Source: Vibrio artabrorum (GTDB taxonomy: Bacteria; Pseudomonadota; Gammaproteobacteria; Enterobacterales; Vibrionaceae). From it: a stretch of DNA of 64,000 bases. Positions 43,395-55,000 of this stretch are shown here, piece by piece; the first letter of the stretch is position 1, and every line of letters starts with the position of its first letter. Both the position numbers and the translations under genes were made by a program. The stretch spans positions 1,550,001-1,614,000 of the forward strand of contig NZ_AP025458.1 of assembly GCF_024347295.1 (NCBI RefSeq). The letters are read 5' to 3'. The notes below the pieces were generated by a model. That model searched no databases. It saw only the letters and a list, made by a program, of their open reading frames with translations, and had not been told where the DNA came from.

Positions 43395-44297
43395 CTATGA
43401 GCCAACTACAATTATTGGGTCACCTTGACGCACGGCTGTATTTGAAAACTTTCGATACTCAGACTGGCGGGCCGTTTCTGCCACCCTATTAACATTGACA
43501 TCAATGGCCCCTTGATAAGTTGCTTCATCCAAACCATGCCCAAACGAATACCCCGCTTGTTTAGTTAACACAAATCGGTCATGCATTAGATTCGGCGGCC
43601 ATAGAGACAGCTCCACTTCAAACCCAGCAGGCAATAGAGGTTGCACATGTTCAGTTAAGCCTCTTTGCAAATCAGATCTCGTTTTTCCTTCATGGATTGC
43701 TGTATACACCAACGCTCTTCGACATGGCCGGCGGCCCGCAGAAAGGCGGTTAACAAACTCAATAAAGGGTAGCCTGTATCTATCATCTGAGGGATGAAAA
43801 TATGGGTCGATAAACATAGCGACTTCAGCCAATGAAAGCGACACTGAAATTGCGTCTGCTAGCGATTGTGCATTTCTTGGTACGCTAATGGTTTGGTCAA
43901 TATTCCAATTTTGCGGCTCGTTAAACATCAACTCAGCGTAATTAAATTCACCGTTTGGTTCGTCGGCATTGCATGTAATGATAGCCTCTGTACCCAACTC
44001 CCCCTTGACATGTCTTGCCTGTTCTATCCATAAATTTAGGTTTGCTGGTATTTGTATACCAGGCATTAACGAGCTACTTGCCAATTCAGAAACTTTGTCA
44101 AAACACTTTCTACGTTGTACTGGAGGTAACTGCATAGCTCTAATACTATCTTGTTGCGCCCTTACCCAATTACGCGGCAAATTTGGGATTGCGGTAACAA
44201 CTCGTCCTTTTTCTGCTCTAAAGTCTGTAAAGAAACGCTGTAAAGCATCTAAGTTTCTAGTGTACGCATCAGGGTCAACGGCATATTCTCGGATCAT
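43395..44297 (-). CDS. Phospholipase D-like (HKD-related) protein, putative nuclease
   Basis: The 300-aa protein has a C-terminal half that looks like one PLD-type lobe. MFIDPYFHPSDDRY (161-174) is a beta-strand plus acidic loop. LMHDRFVLTKQAGYSFGHGL (238-257) holds His239 in an HDR context comparable to HxK(x)4D, with a following glycine-rich G-x-S-F-G-H-G-L as in PLD-like repair proteins. The N-terminal 130 residues have no domain that I recognise. If active, it would cut DNA or RNA as a dimer. It starts two bases after the AAA ATPase gene and has AGAGG as ribosome site, so the two are surely co-translated and likely form a pair. Confidence 0.5.
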   Translation of the reverse strand: MIREYAVDPDAYTRNLDALQRFFTDFRAEKGRVVTAIPNLPRNWVRAQQDSIRAMQLPPVQRRKCFDKVSELASSSLMPGIQIPANLNLWIEQARHVKGELGTEAIITCNADEPNGEFNYAELMFNEPQNWNIDQTISVPRNAQSLADAISVSLSLAEVAMFIDPYFHPSDDRYRLPFIEFVNRLSAGRRPCRRALVYTAIHEGKTRSDLQRGLTEHVQPLLPAGFEVELSLWPPNLMHDRFVLTKQAGYSFGHGLDEATYQGAIDVNVNRVAETARQSEYRKFSNTAVRQGDPIIVVGS

Positions 44298-44299
44298 TC

Positions 44300-45742
44300 T
44301 TACACCTCTCCGTAACGCTCTTCAAAGAAACCTTCTGGCCAGTCAAGTTCGAAGTCCCCACTGTCTGTAATACGCTGGCGTTGATAGTGGATTTCATCGT
44401 CATGCTTAAACACATTAATAACACTAATCTTATCAGGCGTTATCGAGAGCGTCCCTTCATCAATCGTTCTTCTTAGAAGGCGTAACATCAAGTGCTCACT
44501 GTGAGTTTCGATGAGAAACATTCTATCTTGGTTATGTTTGACTGCTTCAATCATCATGTCCCCTAAAGCCAACTGCCATTTAGGATGAATATGCAGTTCG
44601 GGTTGCTCGCACGATACGATAAGGTCTTGTTCAAGTGATGTGGCAACAACGAATGGGAATACTTGTGATATACCAATACCGACGCTTGACGGCAATAAAG
44701 GGATGTCAGTATGAGAGTCCTTAAGAATGACTGATTTTTCACTCAAACTTGCTTCGCCGTAAGCTGGAGACTCAAAACAATAATTGGTGCCAAAGAAATC
44801 ATTGTTTGTAAATTTCTCATTGGTCTTAGCTTTAACACTTTCATTCGAGTAAGCGAACGTCTCCCAACCCGCAGTCCCATCATACCAACGTTGTGGACTG
44901 GTTTTACTGTTTAACACTATCGAACGATTTGGCACAACACGTAGTGGCCCGATATGAATGAAGTCTTCTAGCTTTTTCACCAACAATTTCATGGGCGCTA
45001 ATATCGCTTGAGAAGATGTAGCTTCTGCAAACAACTTTGCAGCTAAAGGATGATCAGGAAAAACTTTATTCCAAGAGAATGGAGCATTAGATAGATCTAG
45101 ACGAGTATAGATATTAGGTAATGCGTCCTGACCTTTCAGGAACATTTCTTCCCATTCTCCCGAATCAAATAAGTTGTTTAATGAGAACGATTCATCTACT
45201 TCCCAATGAGGTAACGGTTGATAATGAGTGATGCTACTTTGCTGTTTACCTGGTTGCGATTCTATGCGACATAACTCATTTCCTTTACTGTTACACTCAT
45301 AACGGCTGACGAATGTCTTCTGTTTAAGGTGATCCCATCTAATATCTAATTCGAAATTAAATTCATCCGCTTCTGAATCAGGAGTAAAGCCTAAATAAGA
45401 TTCGAGTAACCAACGCTCAGAATCAGACAAGTACTCATCCCAAATATCCGATGCACCATCCCTAAAATCAAGAGTGGCACCTATAGTAATAGTGCCATTT
45501 AAGTCTTTGCCATGAACTAGGTTTTGAAATCCACCAAAATAGAGGGCCTCGCCCGCTATTGAACTATGTTGAGCATCAAAGTTCCGCTTCGCGACTACTT
45601 CGTACAAATATAACAACGCATGCAAAACAGTACTTTTACCCGTACTGTTCGCACCAAAGAAAAGCGTGATAGGTGCCAACGGAATGACAGACTTTGTCTT
45701 TATTCCCTTAAACCCACCAACAGTCAGTGACGTTATTTTCAT
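44300..45742 (-). CDS. AAA ATPase of the ABC/OLD-related DUF3696 type
   Basis: The 480-aa protein has Walker A FGANSTGKSTVLHALLYL (28-45), the Walker B region IVSCEQPELHIHPKWQLALG (about 373-393) and an H-loop LIETHSEHLMLRLLRR (about 408-423). The ABC-type signature is replaced by SVGIGISQVFPFV. This is the pattern of predicted ATPases related to OLD, RecF and GajA/PtuA; the absence of a Toprim domain points to COG4938/DUF3696. In defence systems such ATPases sense invading DNA or its ends and switch on a paired effector. Here the PLD-like protein is the candidate effector. It lies 26 bases after druE. Confidence 0.72.
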   Translation of the reverse strand: MKITSLTVGGFKGIKTKSVIPLAPITLFFGANSTGKSTVLHALLYLYEVVAKRNFDAQHSSIAGEALYFGGFQNLVHGKDLNGTITIGATLDFRDGASDIWDEYLSDSERWLLESYLGFTPDSEADEFNFELDIRWDHLKQKTFVSRYECNSKGNELCRIESQPGKQQSSITHYQPLPHWEVDESFSLNNLFDSGEWEEMFLKGQDALPNIYTRLDLSNAPFSWNKVFPDHPLAAKLFAEATSSQAILAPMKLLVKKLEDFIHIGPLRVVPNRSIVLNSKTSPQRWYDGTAGWETFAYSNESVKAKTNEKFTNNDFFGTNYCFESPAYGEASLSEKSVILKDSHTDIPLLPSSVGIGISQVFPFVVATSLEQDLIVSCEQPELHIHPKWQLALGDMMIEAVKHNQDRMFLIETHSEHLMLRLLRRTIDEGTLSITPDKISVINVFKHDDEIHYQRQRITDSGDFELDWPEGFFEERYGEV

Positions 45743-45768
45743 ATTTTACCTTTTAACATTTGAAATGC

Positions 45769-48700
45769 TTACAACACGTTAACTGCAATCCAAGTAGACC
45801 AACTGGCACTATTAGACACCTTCGCCAATTTATAAACCTCAATTAGCCTCTTTATCTGATCGTTTGTATCTCTCATGAAATCAAATCGATGCATCCCGCC
45901 AGCGAGATCTAAACGCCAATATCCAAAACCTTGATCTAGAGTTACTTCAACGATATCACCAGTAGAAAAATGCAATTGTATTGCTCTTCGGTGCGGTACT
46001 TCGCGTTTATTATCAATTATGTTGGTATTTACTTTTTTGCCGGCCATATGAGTCAACCACGCATTAAATATAGCGTCATAATCGTAGCGATCGTTCCAAT
46101 CATGATTAACAGCAAATGGATTTCTATTTTGTTCATCAAAGCAGCTGTTGACTTCTATTTGGCAATCCGATGTTTCTCCTAGTACTTTGAGAACCTCAGC
46201 TAACAACAACAAAGAAACGGGACTTTGGAGATACCTATCCGAATATGAAATACTGTTCAACTCACCTTCTTTAAGCAGCTTTGCTAATCGCTCATCATTA
46301 CTTTTCAATAGCTTAATAAAGCCACTACCGAAGTTTGATAGCGGTCCATTTAATTCAGTCGTGAGATCAACATGAACAGCTCCTAACAAGTGAGTTGGCT
46401 CCATGGAGTCTAATTCGAAAGGAGTTGTCGCTATTTCTGGTTCACTATAAGAAATAATGGAAATATCTTCCGCTGTAAGCCAATACTCTCCAGGGGTGGT
46501 TGCTTTAATATCAAGGTTAGCGAGTGTTGACCAACCGCTACCAGTTAAGCCTTGAAAAACAATCGCCCCACACTCTTTTCCATATCTAAGTTGAACCCCG
46601 ATTTTTTGTATGTCCCTTAAAAAACTCAGAATTTCTTCTGTAAAATCAACTTTCGGGACGACTATTGAAACAGCTATATTCTTCGCCAATAGTTCATGTA
46701 ATTTCGATTTCATCAAGACAAGAGATGTATCCCAACTTTCGACTTCAGAAGAAAGAACAAACAAACATTCCGATACTTTCTCATTGAGTAAATCGGTTAG
46801 TTGCGCCTCAATAGTTTGAGGGCAGTATTTTCCATCATTGATAAGGTTTTGGTGCTTAGTAGCTAGTGATACGTAGTGCTTAAAATCATCTCCTAACCAT
46901 TCTATTGCTAACATGCGATCGAGTTTATCGGTATCGTGTCTCGAATCCGACTCTAAAAGACATTCAGGACAAAACGCGTCACAATGCTTCCTACAATCAA
47001 GTTTTCCAACTAATCCATTTAATATCTTAGAGATATGAAATGGCGCGGAAGTCGAAAATCCGGCACCGCCGCCCACGCTGTCGAACAGTTGTAGCACTAA
47101 TGCGTGTTGATTCTCACCAATAACTGTTGGCCTAACGCTATACTGGACCTCATTTGTAGACACTCCAAGTTGTTCGATTAAACACTTTCGTAATGCCACA
47201 GCTAATGTAGTCGCTACTTTCCGACCCTGCTCATTATCAGGTATGTATTCACCCGTTTTGGGGTTTTTAATCACAAGCTCAAATACATCGGTTCGAGAGT
47301 TAATACCTAAATGAATTGAAGACATTATCTTGGCTGACCCATCACAATCAGCGTGTCGACCTACTTCATCTTTATCGAACTTACTAGGACGCGGGGGCTT
47401 ATGTGTTTTTTCAAAGTTAAGCGCATTTGGCAACTCACCTTTCGCTGTCATCGACTCTGCGCGGCCACAAGCCATACATAACGCGTATCCTTTACCGGAC
47501 AACCCAGAACTATGATGGAAGACCTTTCCATTAGTATCCGCCACCATATAACCAAGTGCAGGCATGGGTAATGGTGTCGCTGTACCGGATGCAATAACCC
47601 AAGAAGGTTGTACTGGAACATAATTATTATTCGAAATATTATTTGTTGGCTCTCGATAATAATCAGTGACAAAACCTGTAGGTTGAATCACTTTTTTTCT
47701 ACAGTCAGTATTATCAGGAATACTTTGTCCACAAGCGATATTGGTACACACGAGAGAATTTGAATCAGATTGTATTCCCAGATCCGTTTCGTAACCTGTC
47801 TGGCCACAACCTGGACAACGCCAAGCTAAGTCAAATTTCTGTGAATCCTTCGCGCCATCAACGTGAATTTTCTGCCAGTTAAGAGAAATGCCAGCCGCCC
47901 GATGTACTCGCCCATCAAGAACTATTTCTGAACCTGGGGCGTATTCTCGAATTGCAACAGCTAGATTTCGGCTTGGTAACCCTCGATTGATAGAAACATT
48001 ATCCTCTCGATCAAGTTTGCTTAGATTCCTAAATTGAAGCTGCCTTCTAAAATCGACGATATTATCGGTATCCAAGTTTACGACATCAGTAGGGAATCCA
48101 TATCCAGGCAGGAACGCCCTTGTCGCTAAATCCCGTAATAAGTACTCTCTGCATAAACGGGACTTTTCACTATTTAGCTTAAAAGCGTAAGGTCCATCTG
48201 GATCAACACCGACTAATTCATTTTCTATGTATTGATACTCTTTTAGCCAACGCGTGGTTATTTCCTCTATTTTCTTTGCCGAGCGCTTACAGATTTGTGT
48301 CAAAGGAATTTTTTTCAACTCAGTACCTTCAATTAGAGTAGATAAAGCTGATTCAAATCTCTTATCACACGTTTTTAGCCAATTAATATAACGTTCTGCT
48401 ATAGATTTTTCACCATTAAGCTTCGCATTAAACCACTCAAGATCTAAGTTAAATTTCTCTTTATTCGTTAATCCAACCTCTTCAATTAAGAAGCGCCCCA
48501 TCAAAAATGAATTTACATGGCGCTGCACCAATTTCTCAGACGAAAATTCAACATGAGGAGCTGGTATAACGGTAGTAAATGGCCATTTCGGGTTATTAAA
48601 AACCAACGTATCATGAGGGTTACTTTTACACAGCGTATAACTTATCGCTCTAGATTCTTTAGATCGACCAGCGCGACCTGCTCGCTGAAGATAGTTCGCA

Positions 48701-51700
48701 GGGTGTGGCGGCACATTGTTCATCACTACCGCTGTAATACCCCCGATGTCAACGCCCATTTCCATTGTTGTTGAGCAATTGAGGACATTTTTCCTGCCAA
48801 CTTTAAAGTCATCCTCATAGATTTTAAGTCGCTCAGCGGATTGTTGCGCAGAGTGTTCTGCTGAAGCATAGTAAAAACCACCCTCTACTGTTCGGTCATT
48901 AATGTCCGTCCACAAATTCTGCTCTCTAAGTGATCTCACTTCCGATGATTTTTCAATATCCTTGCGCGTTAGAATCAATGAAAGTAAGAAGTCGTCACTT
49001 CCTTCAAAAGCCCATACTGCGGGAAGTTTCACTTTTTCACATAGGTTGCTATCTAACTGGCCTTTAAACGGAATATAAGGAGTGATCCCTTTAAACGTAG
49101 TGTCCAACAGCTTGTTCGTAATCGGGCATATATAAGCCGAATTCATCAAAGAAAAGCTGACATTAGTCAGGTTCAAACTATATTGTTTGTCTGCTGTTGA
49201 ATCTTGTAAAATTTTTGATCCAGTTAATGCATTCCATGCAGAAATCAACCAACCATTAACCGTGTCTTCCCCTAATGTACTCGTAATATCAATTCCTGTG
49301 GCAACAGTGAGCAGAGTGATTATACGTTGTTGACGTTTACTGCCTTTTCGCACTAACGGCCAACTCTTCGCTCTGTTTTCATCGACATCACTAGCATCTG
49401 GCCCTAATAATGTTTTAGGTGAAAAGTGCATACCGATCCAACGAATCCATTCACGATCAATGGTTATATAAGAGTTTTCGCGGACAAAAAAATCCAAACA
49501 AACTTTAAGGTAATCACGCCAATCTTTTACCGTTAGGCCGTAATTCTCCCAAAGCTCCGGAACAACATCGATTTTATCCAATCCTGGGTAGACTATTTTG
49601 ACCAACCCCTGAGTCTCTAGACTGTTTCTATTTTTTGGCCGTCTCGCAAACTCTCTCGTCAATAGCATTTGAGTGAGTCGTAAAGGTCCGGTCGAGTCAT
49701 CGAAAATTTCTGGCGATAGCCGCTTGTTCTCTTTTAACATCGACTCTTTTAGATCGTTATCTTGCTTAATAACAGCTGCCAATTCAGACCAAGGGATCGT
49801 TTGAGGCAAAGGTATAGCAACAGAACTACTGACAACATCAATATATTCTTTTAGTGCCTTTGCATCTTCAGGCATGGATTGTTCGATGGATGGCAACATG
49901 ACTCGTAATTTGTCGATAGGCATACTCAAGTAGTCCTTTACGCTGTCGAGTAACGCCTCATCTATAACGACTTTCTCTTCAACATGCCTGCGAAGCTCCT
50001 TAAATACTAAACCTCGCAATCGAGAGCGCTCTGCTTCTTGCTGCATTCGAATGGACATTTTTGCCGTTCCTTGTCGGCTATCGGTAAAAGTAATTAACCG
50101 ACGCCCTCGACCCGGGACAGAATTAGGACCTATTTTGGATTCTTTATCGACTTCAATATCCGGACAGTATTCTAATACTGTTGGTACCGCATTTGCTGTA
50201 TAAAATGGTGCACCCAACAGCCCTCTTCGTAACGCTTTACTGTACTGACCTCTACCTGAGTAACCACATTCGCAACATTGTTGTGATTCATTTATCGACT
50301 TCGATAAGTGAATTGAACTATTATCCAAAAACTCTTCACGGCCTGCATTATCAAAGCCTGTTAATAGGTAATCATCATTCTGCTTTGAGCCAATAACGAC
50401 TTGAGTATCACTTGCCGTTGTCTTTTTGGAAAACTGATCTGAGCGCTCCTCATCTACCTCTTTTTCTTCTTCATCAAGTAGCGAAAATTCATCGCTTATT
50501 TTCCCGGTACATTGTTGCAATTGACCATCTTGGTCTATGGCTAATAGGTGTGGTTCATTACAATCATTACAAAATGTCAATTCAAGTACTGCAGACCCAC
50601 AATGACATTTCTGACGATGTTCACTATAAACAAGACCAAATGGCCATGTGCCATTCAGTTTAGACTGTTTCTTATTCTCACAGTTTGGGTCAATACAGCA
50701 CCACAAACCATGCAATGTACGCTGAAAATAATGAGCTCTAAGCTTTAAAAATGCCTCACTGCTATGAGACTGCTTGGTTCCGGTACAGATATCTAGCCAT
50801 CGACATAATTCTGCTTCGTTTAAATCATAAGGTTTTAATTTATCAAGCAATTCAGCGTAATGTACCGGACCTATATTGTCGCCAGCTAACAACTCTCGTA
50901 TTCTAACGGCTAGTTTGGAACTCGCTAAAGCAGAGTATCGACGCTCTGATACTTCCGAATTTTGACTTAGCTTCTTCTCTTTAGGTTGTTCACCTTCTGG
51001 ATCTATCGCTTCTATTTCACTGATGGTTAGGTTTGCTGGTGTTACTTTGGGTAAGCTCGGAACAACGCGTCTCCCCCCAATGACGGCTACTTGCTCTACG
51101 CCGACATTAGCTAGCCTAGCGAGGTATTGTTTAAGTTGCGTTTCTGCTTCAGCGCCCGCAATTGTTGCGGACGTAGCAATAAATCGAATATCCTCTGGCT
51201 TAACATCAAAAGCTTGCATCACACGTCTTAGCTGCAAAGCAAGTTCAGCGGCTTGGGAACCAATATACGTATGCGCTTCATCTAATACGATCCAACGAAG
51301 CTTGCCCTGCGATTGCTGGATAATGGGAGCATCTGCTTGCCTCACCAACATATACTCCAACATGGTTCCGTTGGTGACCAAAATAGGAGCCGGGTTGTCT
51401 CGCATCAACTTTCTCGAAAGCACTTCCTGAGGCTGATTTTTTTGCCTTTGCCTATCTTGAGCTTTAAGGTCATTAGGCGTATTACCGTTATACAGACAAA
51501 AACGAATATCACCGTTAAAGTGTGTCGTCCAAGCACTTAATCGTTCTTTCTGCGAGTTTATTAACGCATTCAAAGGATACAAAAATAGCGCTCTCACCCC
51601 GGTTAGCGAACTGTTGGTCTGTTGTGTTTCTCGATACAAATCTTCGAGAACTGGTACCATGAAACACTCTGTTTTACCCGAACCTGTACCACTGGTGATA

Positions 51701-52092
51701 ATTTGGGATTGGGGGCGAGGGTCAAGCAAACCTCTCCATGCTTCTAGTTGATGTTTGTACGGCTTTATCTCTCGACTCAGAACATACTTACACTTGCAGC
51801 TACTGTCTTTTTTACACCCCTCTTTATGCGGTGCGACATCTAACGCGTCTAGTAGCTCTGGGCTGAGTAGGTTTTTATATTCGGGGGTAGAAAGGTCTTC
51901 TATCGTTATTTCGTCTGCTTCCCAAGAGAACATTTGCTCAAACACCGGGCCGTGAACAAATTTTTCATCCGTTTCCATTCTCTCGCTTAAATGGTTTCTA
52001 AGCGCCGGGTTATTGATGCCCAAAATACTTAAAGTTGACTCTTTTGCTCGGCTATTAGCTTGTTGTTTTAGCGTGGAAAAATATTGCTTCAT
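45769..52092 (-). CDS. druE: DruE-like giant helicase with DUF1998 domain
   Basis: The 2107-aa protein has a SF2 helicase core: Q/I region YKHQLEAW and SGTGSGKTE (134-142), FLYPLNALINSQKERL, VTNGTMLEYMLVR, DEAH (271-274) and SAT (308-310). A long insertion with paired cysteines follows (WCCIDPNCEN, CHCGSAVLELTFCNDCN, CCECGYSG). The second RecA lobe has TTMEMGVDIGGI and QRAGRAGR (about 1137). Zinc-type WRCPGCGQTG, an MZB/DUF1998 region with FDSVGGGAGFS (about 1672) and CRKHCDAFCPECLLE (about 1700) come next, then a ~400-residue tail. This is the layout of DruE of Druantia and, more distantly, of DrmA/DrmB of DISARM and YprA helicases. It directly abuts the partner gene (stop TAA then ATG). No methylase is in the set, which fits Druantia type III. 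Confidence 0.78.
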   Translation of the reverse strand: MKQYFSTLKQQANSRAKESTLSILGINNPALRNHLSERMETDEKFVHGPVFEQMFSWEADEITIEDLSTPEYKNLLSPELLDALDVAPHKEGCKKDSSCKCKYVLSREIKPYKHQLEAWRGLLDPRPQSQIITSGTGSGKTECFMVPVLEDLYRETQQTNSSLTGVRALFLYPLNALINSQKERLSAWTTHFNGDIRFCLYNGNTPNDLKAQDRQRQKNQPQEVLSRKLMRDNPAPILVTNGTMLEYMLVRQADAPIIQQSQGKLRWIVLDEAHTYIGSQAAELALQLRRVMQAFDVKPEDIRFIATSATIAGAEAETQLKQYLARLANVGVEQVAVIGGRRVVPSLPKVTPANLTISEIEAIDPEGEQPKEKKLSQNSEVSERRYSALASSKLAVRIRELLAGDNIGPVHYAELLDKLKPYDLNEAELCRWLDICTGTKQSHSSEAFLKLRAHYFQRTLHGLWCCIDPNCENKKQSKLNGTWPFGLVYSEHRQKCHCGSAVLELTFCNDCNEPHLLAIDQDGQLQQCTGKISDEFSLLDEEEKEVDEERSDQFSKKTTASDTQVVIGSKQNDDYLLTGFDNAGREEFLDNSSIHLSKSINESQQCCECGYSGRGQYSKALRRGLLGAPFYTANAVPTVLEYCPDIEVDKESKIGPNSVPGRGRRLITFTDSRQGTAKMSIRMQQEAERSRLRGLVFKELRRHVEEKVVIDEALLDSVKDYLSMPIDKLRVMLPSIEQSMPEDAKALKEYIDVVSSSVAIPLPQTIPWSELAAVIKQDNDLKESMLKENKRLSPEIFDDSTGPLRLTQMLLTREFARRPKNRNSLETQGLVKIVYPGLDKIDVVPELWENYGLTVKDWRDYLKVCLDFFVRENSYITIDREWIRWIGMHFSPKTLLGPDASDVDENRAKSWPLVRKGSKRQQRIITLLTVATGIDITSTLGEDTVNGWLISAWNALTGSKILQDSTADKQYSLNLTNVSFSLMNSAYICPITNKLLDTTFKGITPYIPFKGQLDSNLCEKVKLPAVWAFEGSDDFLLSLILTRKDIEKSSEVRSLREQNLWTDINDRTVEGGFYYASAEHSAQQSAERLKIYEDDFKVGRKNVLNCSTTMEMGVDIGGITAVVMNNVPPHPANYLQRAGRAGRSKESRAISYTLCKSNPHDTLVFNNPKWPFTTVIPAPHVEFSSEKLVQRHVNSFLMGRFLIEEVGLTNKEKFNLDLEWFNAKLNGEKSIAERYINWLKTCDKRFESALSTLIEGTELKKIPLTQICKRSAKKIEEITTRWLKEYQYIENELVGVDPDGPYAFKLNSEKSRLCREYLLRDLATRAFLPGYGFPTDVVNLDTDNIVDFRRQLQFRNLSKLDREDNVSINRGLPSRNLAVAIREYAPGSEIVLDGRVHRAAGISLNWQKIHVDGAKDSQKFDLAWRCPGCGQTGYETDLGIQSDSNSLVCTNIACGQSIPDNTDCRKKVIQPTGFVTDYYREPTNNISNNNYVPVQPSWVIASGTATPLPMPALGYMVADTNGKVFHHSSGLSGKGYALCMACGRAESMTAKGELPNALNFEKTHKPPRPSKFDKDEVGRHADCDGSAKIMSSIHLGINSRTDVFELVIKNPKTGEYIPDNEQGRKVATTLAVALRKCLIEQLGVSTNEVQYSVRPTVIGENQHALVLQLFDSVGGGAGFSTSAPFHISKILNGLVGKLDCRKHCDAFCPECLLESDSRHDTDKLDRMLAIEWLGDDFKHYVSLATKHQNLINDGKYCPQTIEAQLTDLLNEKVSECLFVLSSEVESWDTSLVLMKSKLHELLAKNIAVSIVVPKVDFTEEILSFLRDIQKIGVQLRYGKECGAIVFQGLTGSGWSTLANLDIKATTPGEYWLTAEDISIISYSEPEIATTPFELDSMEPTHLLGAVHVDLTTELNGPLSNFGSGFIKLLKSNDERLAKLLKEGELNSISYSDRYLQSPVSLLLLAEVLKVLGETSDCQIEVNSCFDEQNRNPFAVNHDWNDRYDYDAIFNAWLTHMAGKKVNTNIIDNKREVPHRRAIQLHFSTGDIVEVTLDQGFGYWRLDLAGGMHRFDFMRDTNDQIKRLIEVYKLAKVSNSASWSTWIAVNVL

Positions 52093-55000
52093 TTAAGCTT
52101 CCTCTTGGGAAAATACGCACAATGCACTCTGAAATACGGGGTTAAACCAATGACGGTCAAACTCGACAATCTGTCGTAGATGGAAATAATCTATGGGATA
52201 AAGTGACGGAGACAATTCTTCCAGTTGCACTTTTCCACACGCCACTGCAGCGGCAAAAATAGGGAAATAAAGCACACTTTTGTGTGAACTTCGGTTTACT
52301 TCAAAATGAATAAGCGATTCGCAATGTTTCTGGCACCATGTTTCTAAGTCATAGCCAAATGCTTTAGGCCATTCACGATCAGACAAGTGAACTCGCATCA
52401 AGTCCTGGCTCCATTTCGGTAGAAAGTATTGAAACACAGCTGATAAATTGGTTGTTTGCTGAGTAAATTGAACGTCAATTAGTGCTCGGCACTGCTTTTC
52501 AAACAATGGGGTAAATTCAGAAAGAGTTTCTAGCTTGCTCTTAACTTTGTTATCAACCACTTTTTCAGGCAGCCCTATATCTAGCAACATCTGGCGATAC
52601 TTAACAGTATGTGACCGCCAAATACTCAGCGGTATAAGCTCCCAAATAACATTGAACTCAACTTTCAAACGTTCCATTAATTGAGCGGGGTTATCGGCTT
52701 TAAACGCAAGAGCCGATAAGCAAGTCGTATTCGTCACTATTGCCTTCCACACTTCAAAGGTCGCCATCGGAAGATGCGAGTAATTAGCAAACAAATCGTT
52801 GATAAATCGCCAGCTACTGTGATTAAAGTCATTCGCTAACATTGGGAGCACATCGGCTATCGCGTTTGGGTTAGTTACTGGATGAAATAACGCAACCGCC
52901 TTATTTAAAGTTTTAACATCACTAGAATGTTCAATAGGCTCACGACTCGGAATAAACTTCGCGCGAAAAGCCAGCTGAGTCTTGTTTGAAGGAACGATTA
53001 ACGCCGGCTGAGATAACCTTGTATTTAGCTCGAATACGCCTGTCGCTACGCCATTGGAATATCTTTGTTGAAGGCCGTGCGGTTTTTCTGCTGGGTCAGC
53101 CAAATTAATCAATTCTGGCTTAATAATGAGCTCTTTTTCCAGTTTTACATCAAAGCTCACAGTGTCATTTAGCTGTTGAGCTTCTGTGGCATATCGTCCA
53201 ATGATCGTTTGTTGCTCTCGACAACCCGCCCCCCCAATAACCATTCGGATTTCATCATCAAGTTCACCAGATGCTGCCAATAGTTCGCGAATTCGATGGC
53301 GAAACTCATATAAGCTGACCTCTAGCACCTTATCTATAACCTTGTACTCCCAATAATAAGACGCATCACGAGACCTCGCAGGCCCTTTCAATTCAATATG
53401 ATAACTTGCCGCTACATCTACACGTGGGAAAAACTGAATACGCGCACCTAATAAATCATCGATGGTGATACGATTGGCTAGACCGTTACCATGTTTGTCA
53501 AAGGTTAACGCTCCTGATGCTGGAAAAGGTACCCGTACTTTTATCGGGTCAGCCATCAAGTTAGCACTGATAGAGAGAATAATATCCGCTGGCGGTGACC
53601 CTTCAGCTGTCACCGTTATTCTCTTGCCACCTTCTATATTGCTTTGTTTATAGGAGACCTGTTCGCCTTCTATGGATACAAATAAGTTCCTTTCACAATG
53701 AAGTTCGACAAAACCACTATTAGCCTGCTTAGACGGCTTAAGTTCAATGCCGAATGATTGCGGAAGAATAGCGAGGCGTTTACGAAGCATTGTTCGATTA
53801 CCACTAGCCTTTAAACGTACTGATTGGATACCAAACAAGCCAGCTTGATGCGTTTCTCCTAGTGGTTTATTACCTAACCATAATTCTGTATGCGCTTCTT
53901 GGCTGGTAATGGTTGGCAACCCCAGATAGATAGGTTGTCCAGTACTTGAGTAATATTGTAACTTGACACCTCGAACGCTCACTTGCTCTGCTAACACTGC
54001 AGACTGTCGCGTTGATATTACATAAGTATCATGCTCATCATCTTCAGTATAATAATCAACCTTAATTTCCCCACTAAAGTGGACAAACTGGCAGTATTCT
54101 GTGGTTACTGATGTGCACAATTCTGGAAACTCGGCAGTGTACGTCGAACTTTTTGATAAGATAGCCTTCAGTTGATCTGCTTTAACACTTACACTTCCTT
54201 GTCCAACGACCCAATCATGTTCACCGTCTGACTTAAGCACAATGGGCATCTCATTAATAGCGAGATCAGAATTAGCGATTTCTTCACGATGAAGCTCAAC
54301 ACCGGCTTGCAATACGACTAAGTACAGATCTTGCTCTGTGGCTTGGCGACGAAATTCACAAGCAGGGGTTCGTAAAATAACCTTCGTCGTTTCCCCTTCA
54401 AAGGTTGTATGACCAATGCCTAGCTCTGCTATTACTTTATTGCCTTCTTGTATGAACAACTCAACTCGACTGTTAATCAATGCTTCGCGTTTAAAAGGCA
54501 TAGGTATCGCCTTCATCAATTTAATTTGAGCAACAAAGCCCAAATCACCATTATTGGAAAGCCTTTGTCTGCAAATAATTCGTTTTGTTTGTTGTGATTT
54601 GTCTTTTCGCTGAACGGAGGCTGAAGTCAGCAAGCCAGTGAGAAATTCACTTCCGGTGTCTACATCAAGTGGAATTGGAAATAGGTCTCTCCAATTGGGT
54701 AATTGGGTGTCTAAATGATCGGCTGGTTGCTCTTGTTGTTGCAGGTTGTATTCGTCGGTTAAACGCAGCAATAGCTCCGCCATATTAGTGATAAGATCAA
54801 CCGTCGTTTCTTGTCTAAATGCCTCAGGTAAATGTTCAAGGCCCTCCGACACTAACTGAAAAGGCGATTGACCAAATTCCTGAGCGTCGTCAAAAACCCT
54901 AAGAATACGTTTAAAGATTGTTTGGAAACGGCCGCCTTCACTCGCTAGCAACCCATAGGGCAAACCGCCCTCTCGAAATACTGAACCAAGAAAACTATGC

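Noticed and set aside
51023..51430. 135-codon plus-strand frame inside druE
   Set aside because: Antisense shadow of the helicase core, without ribosome site or recognisable domain.
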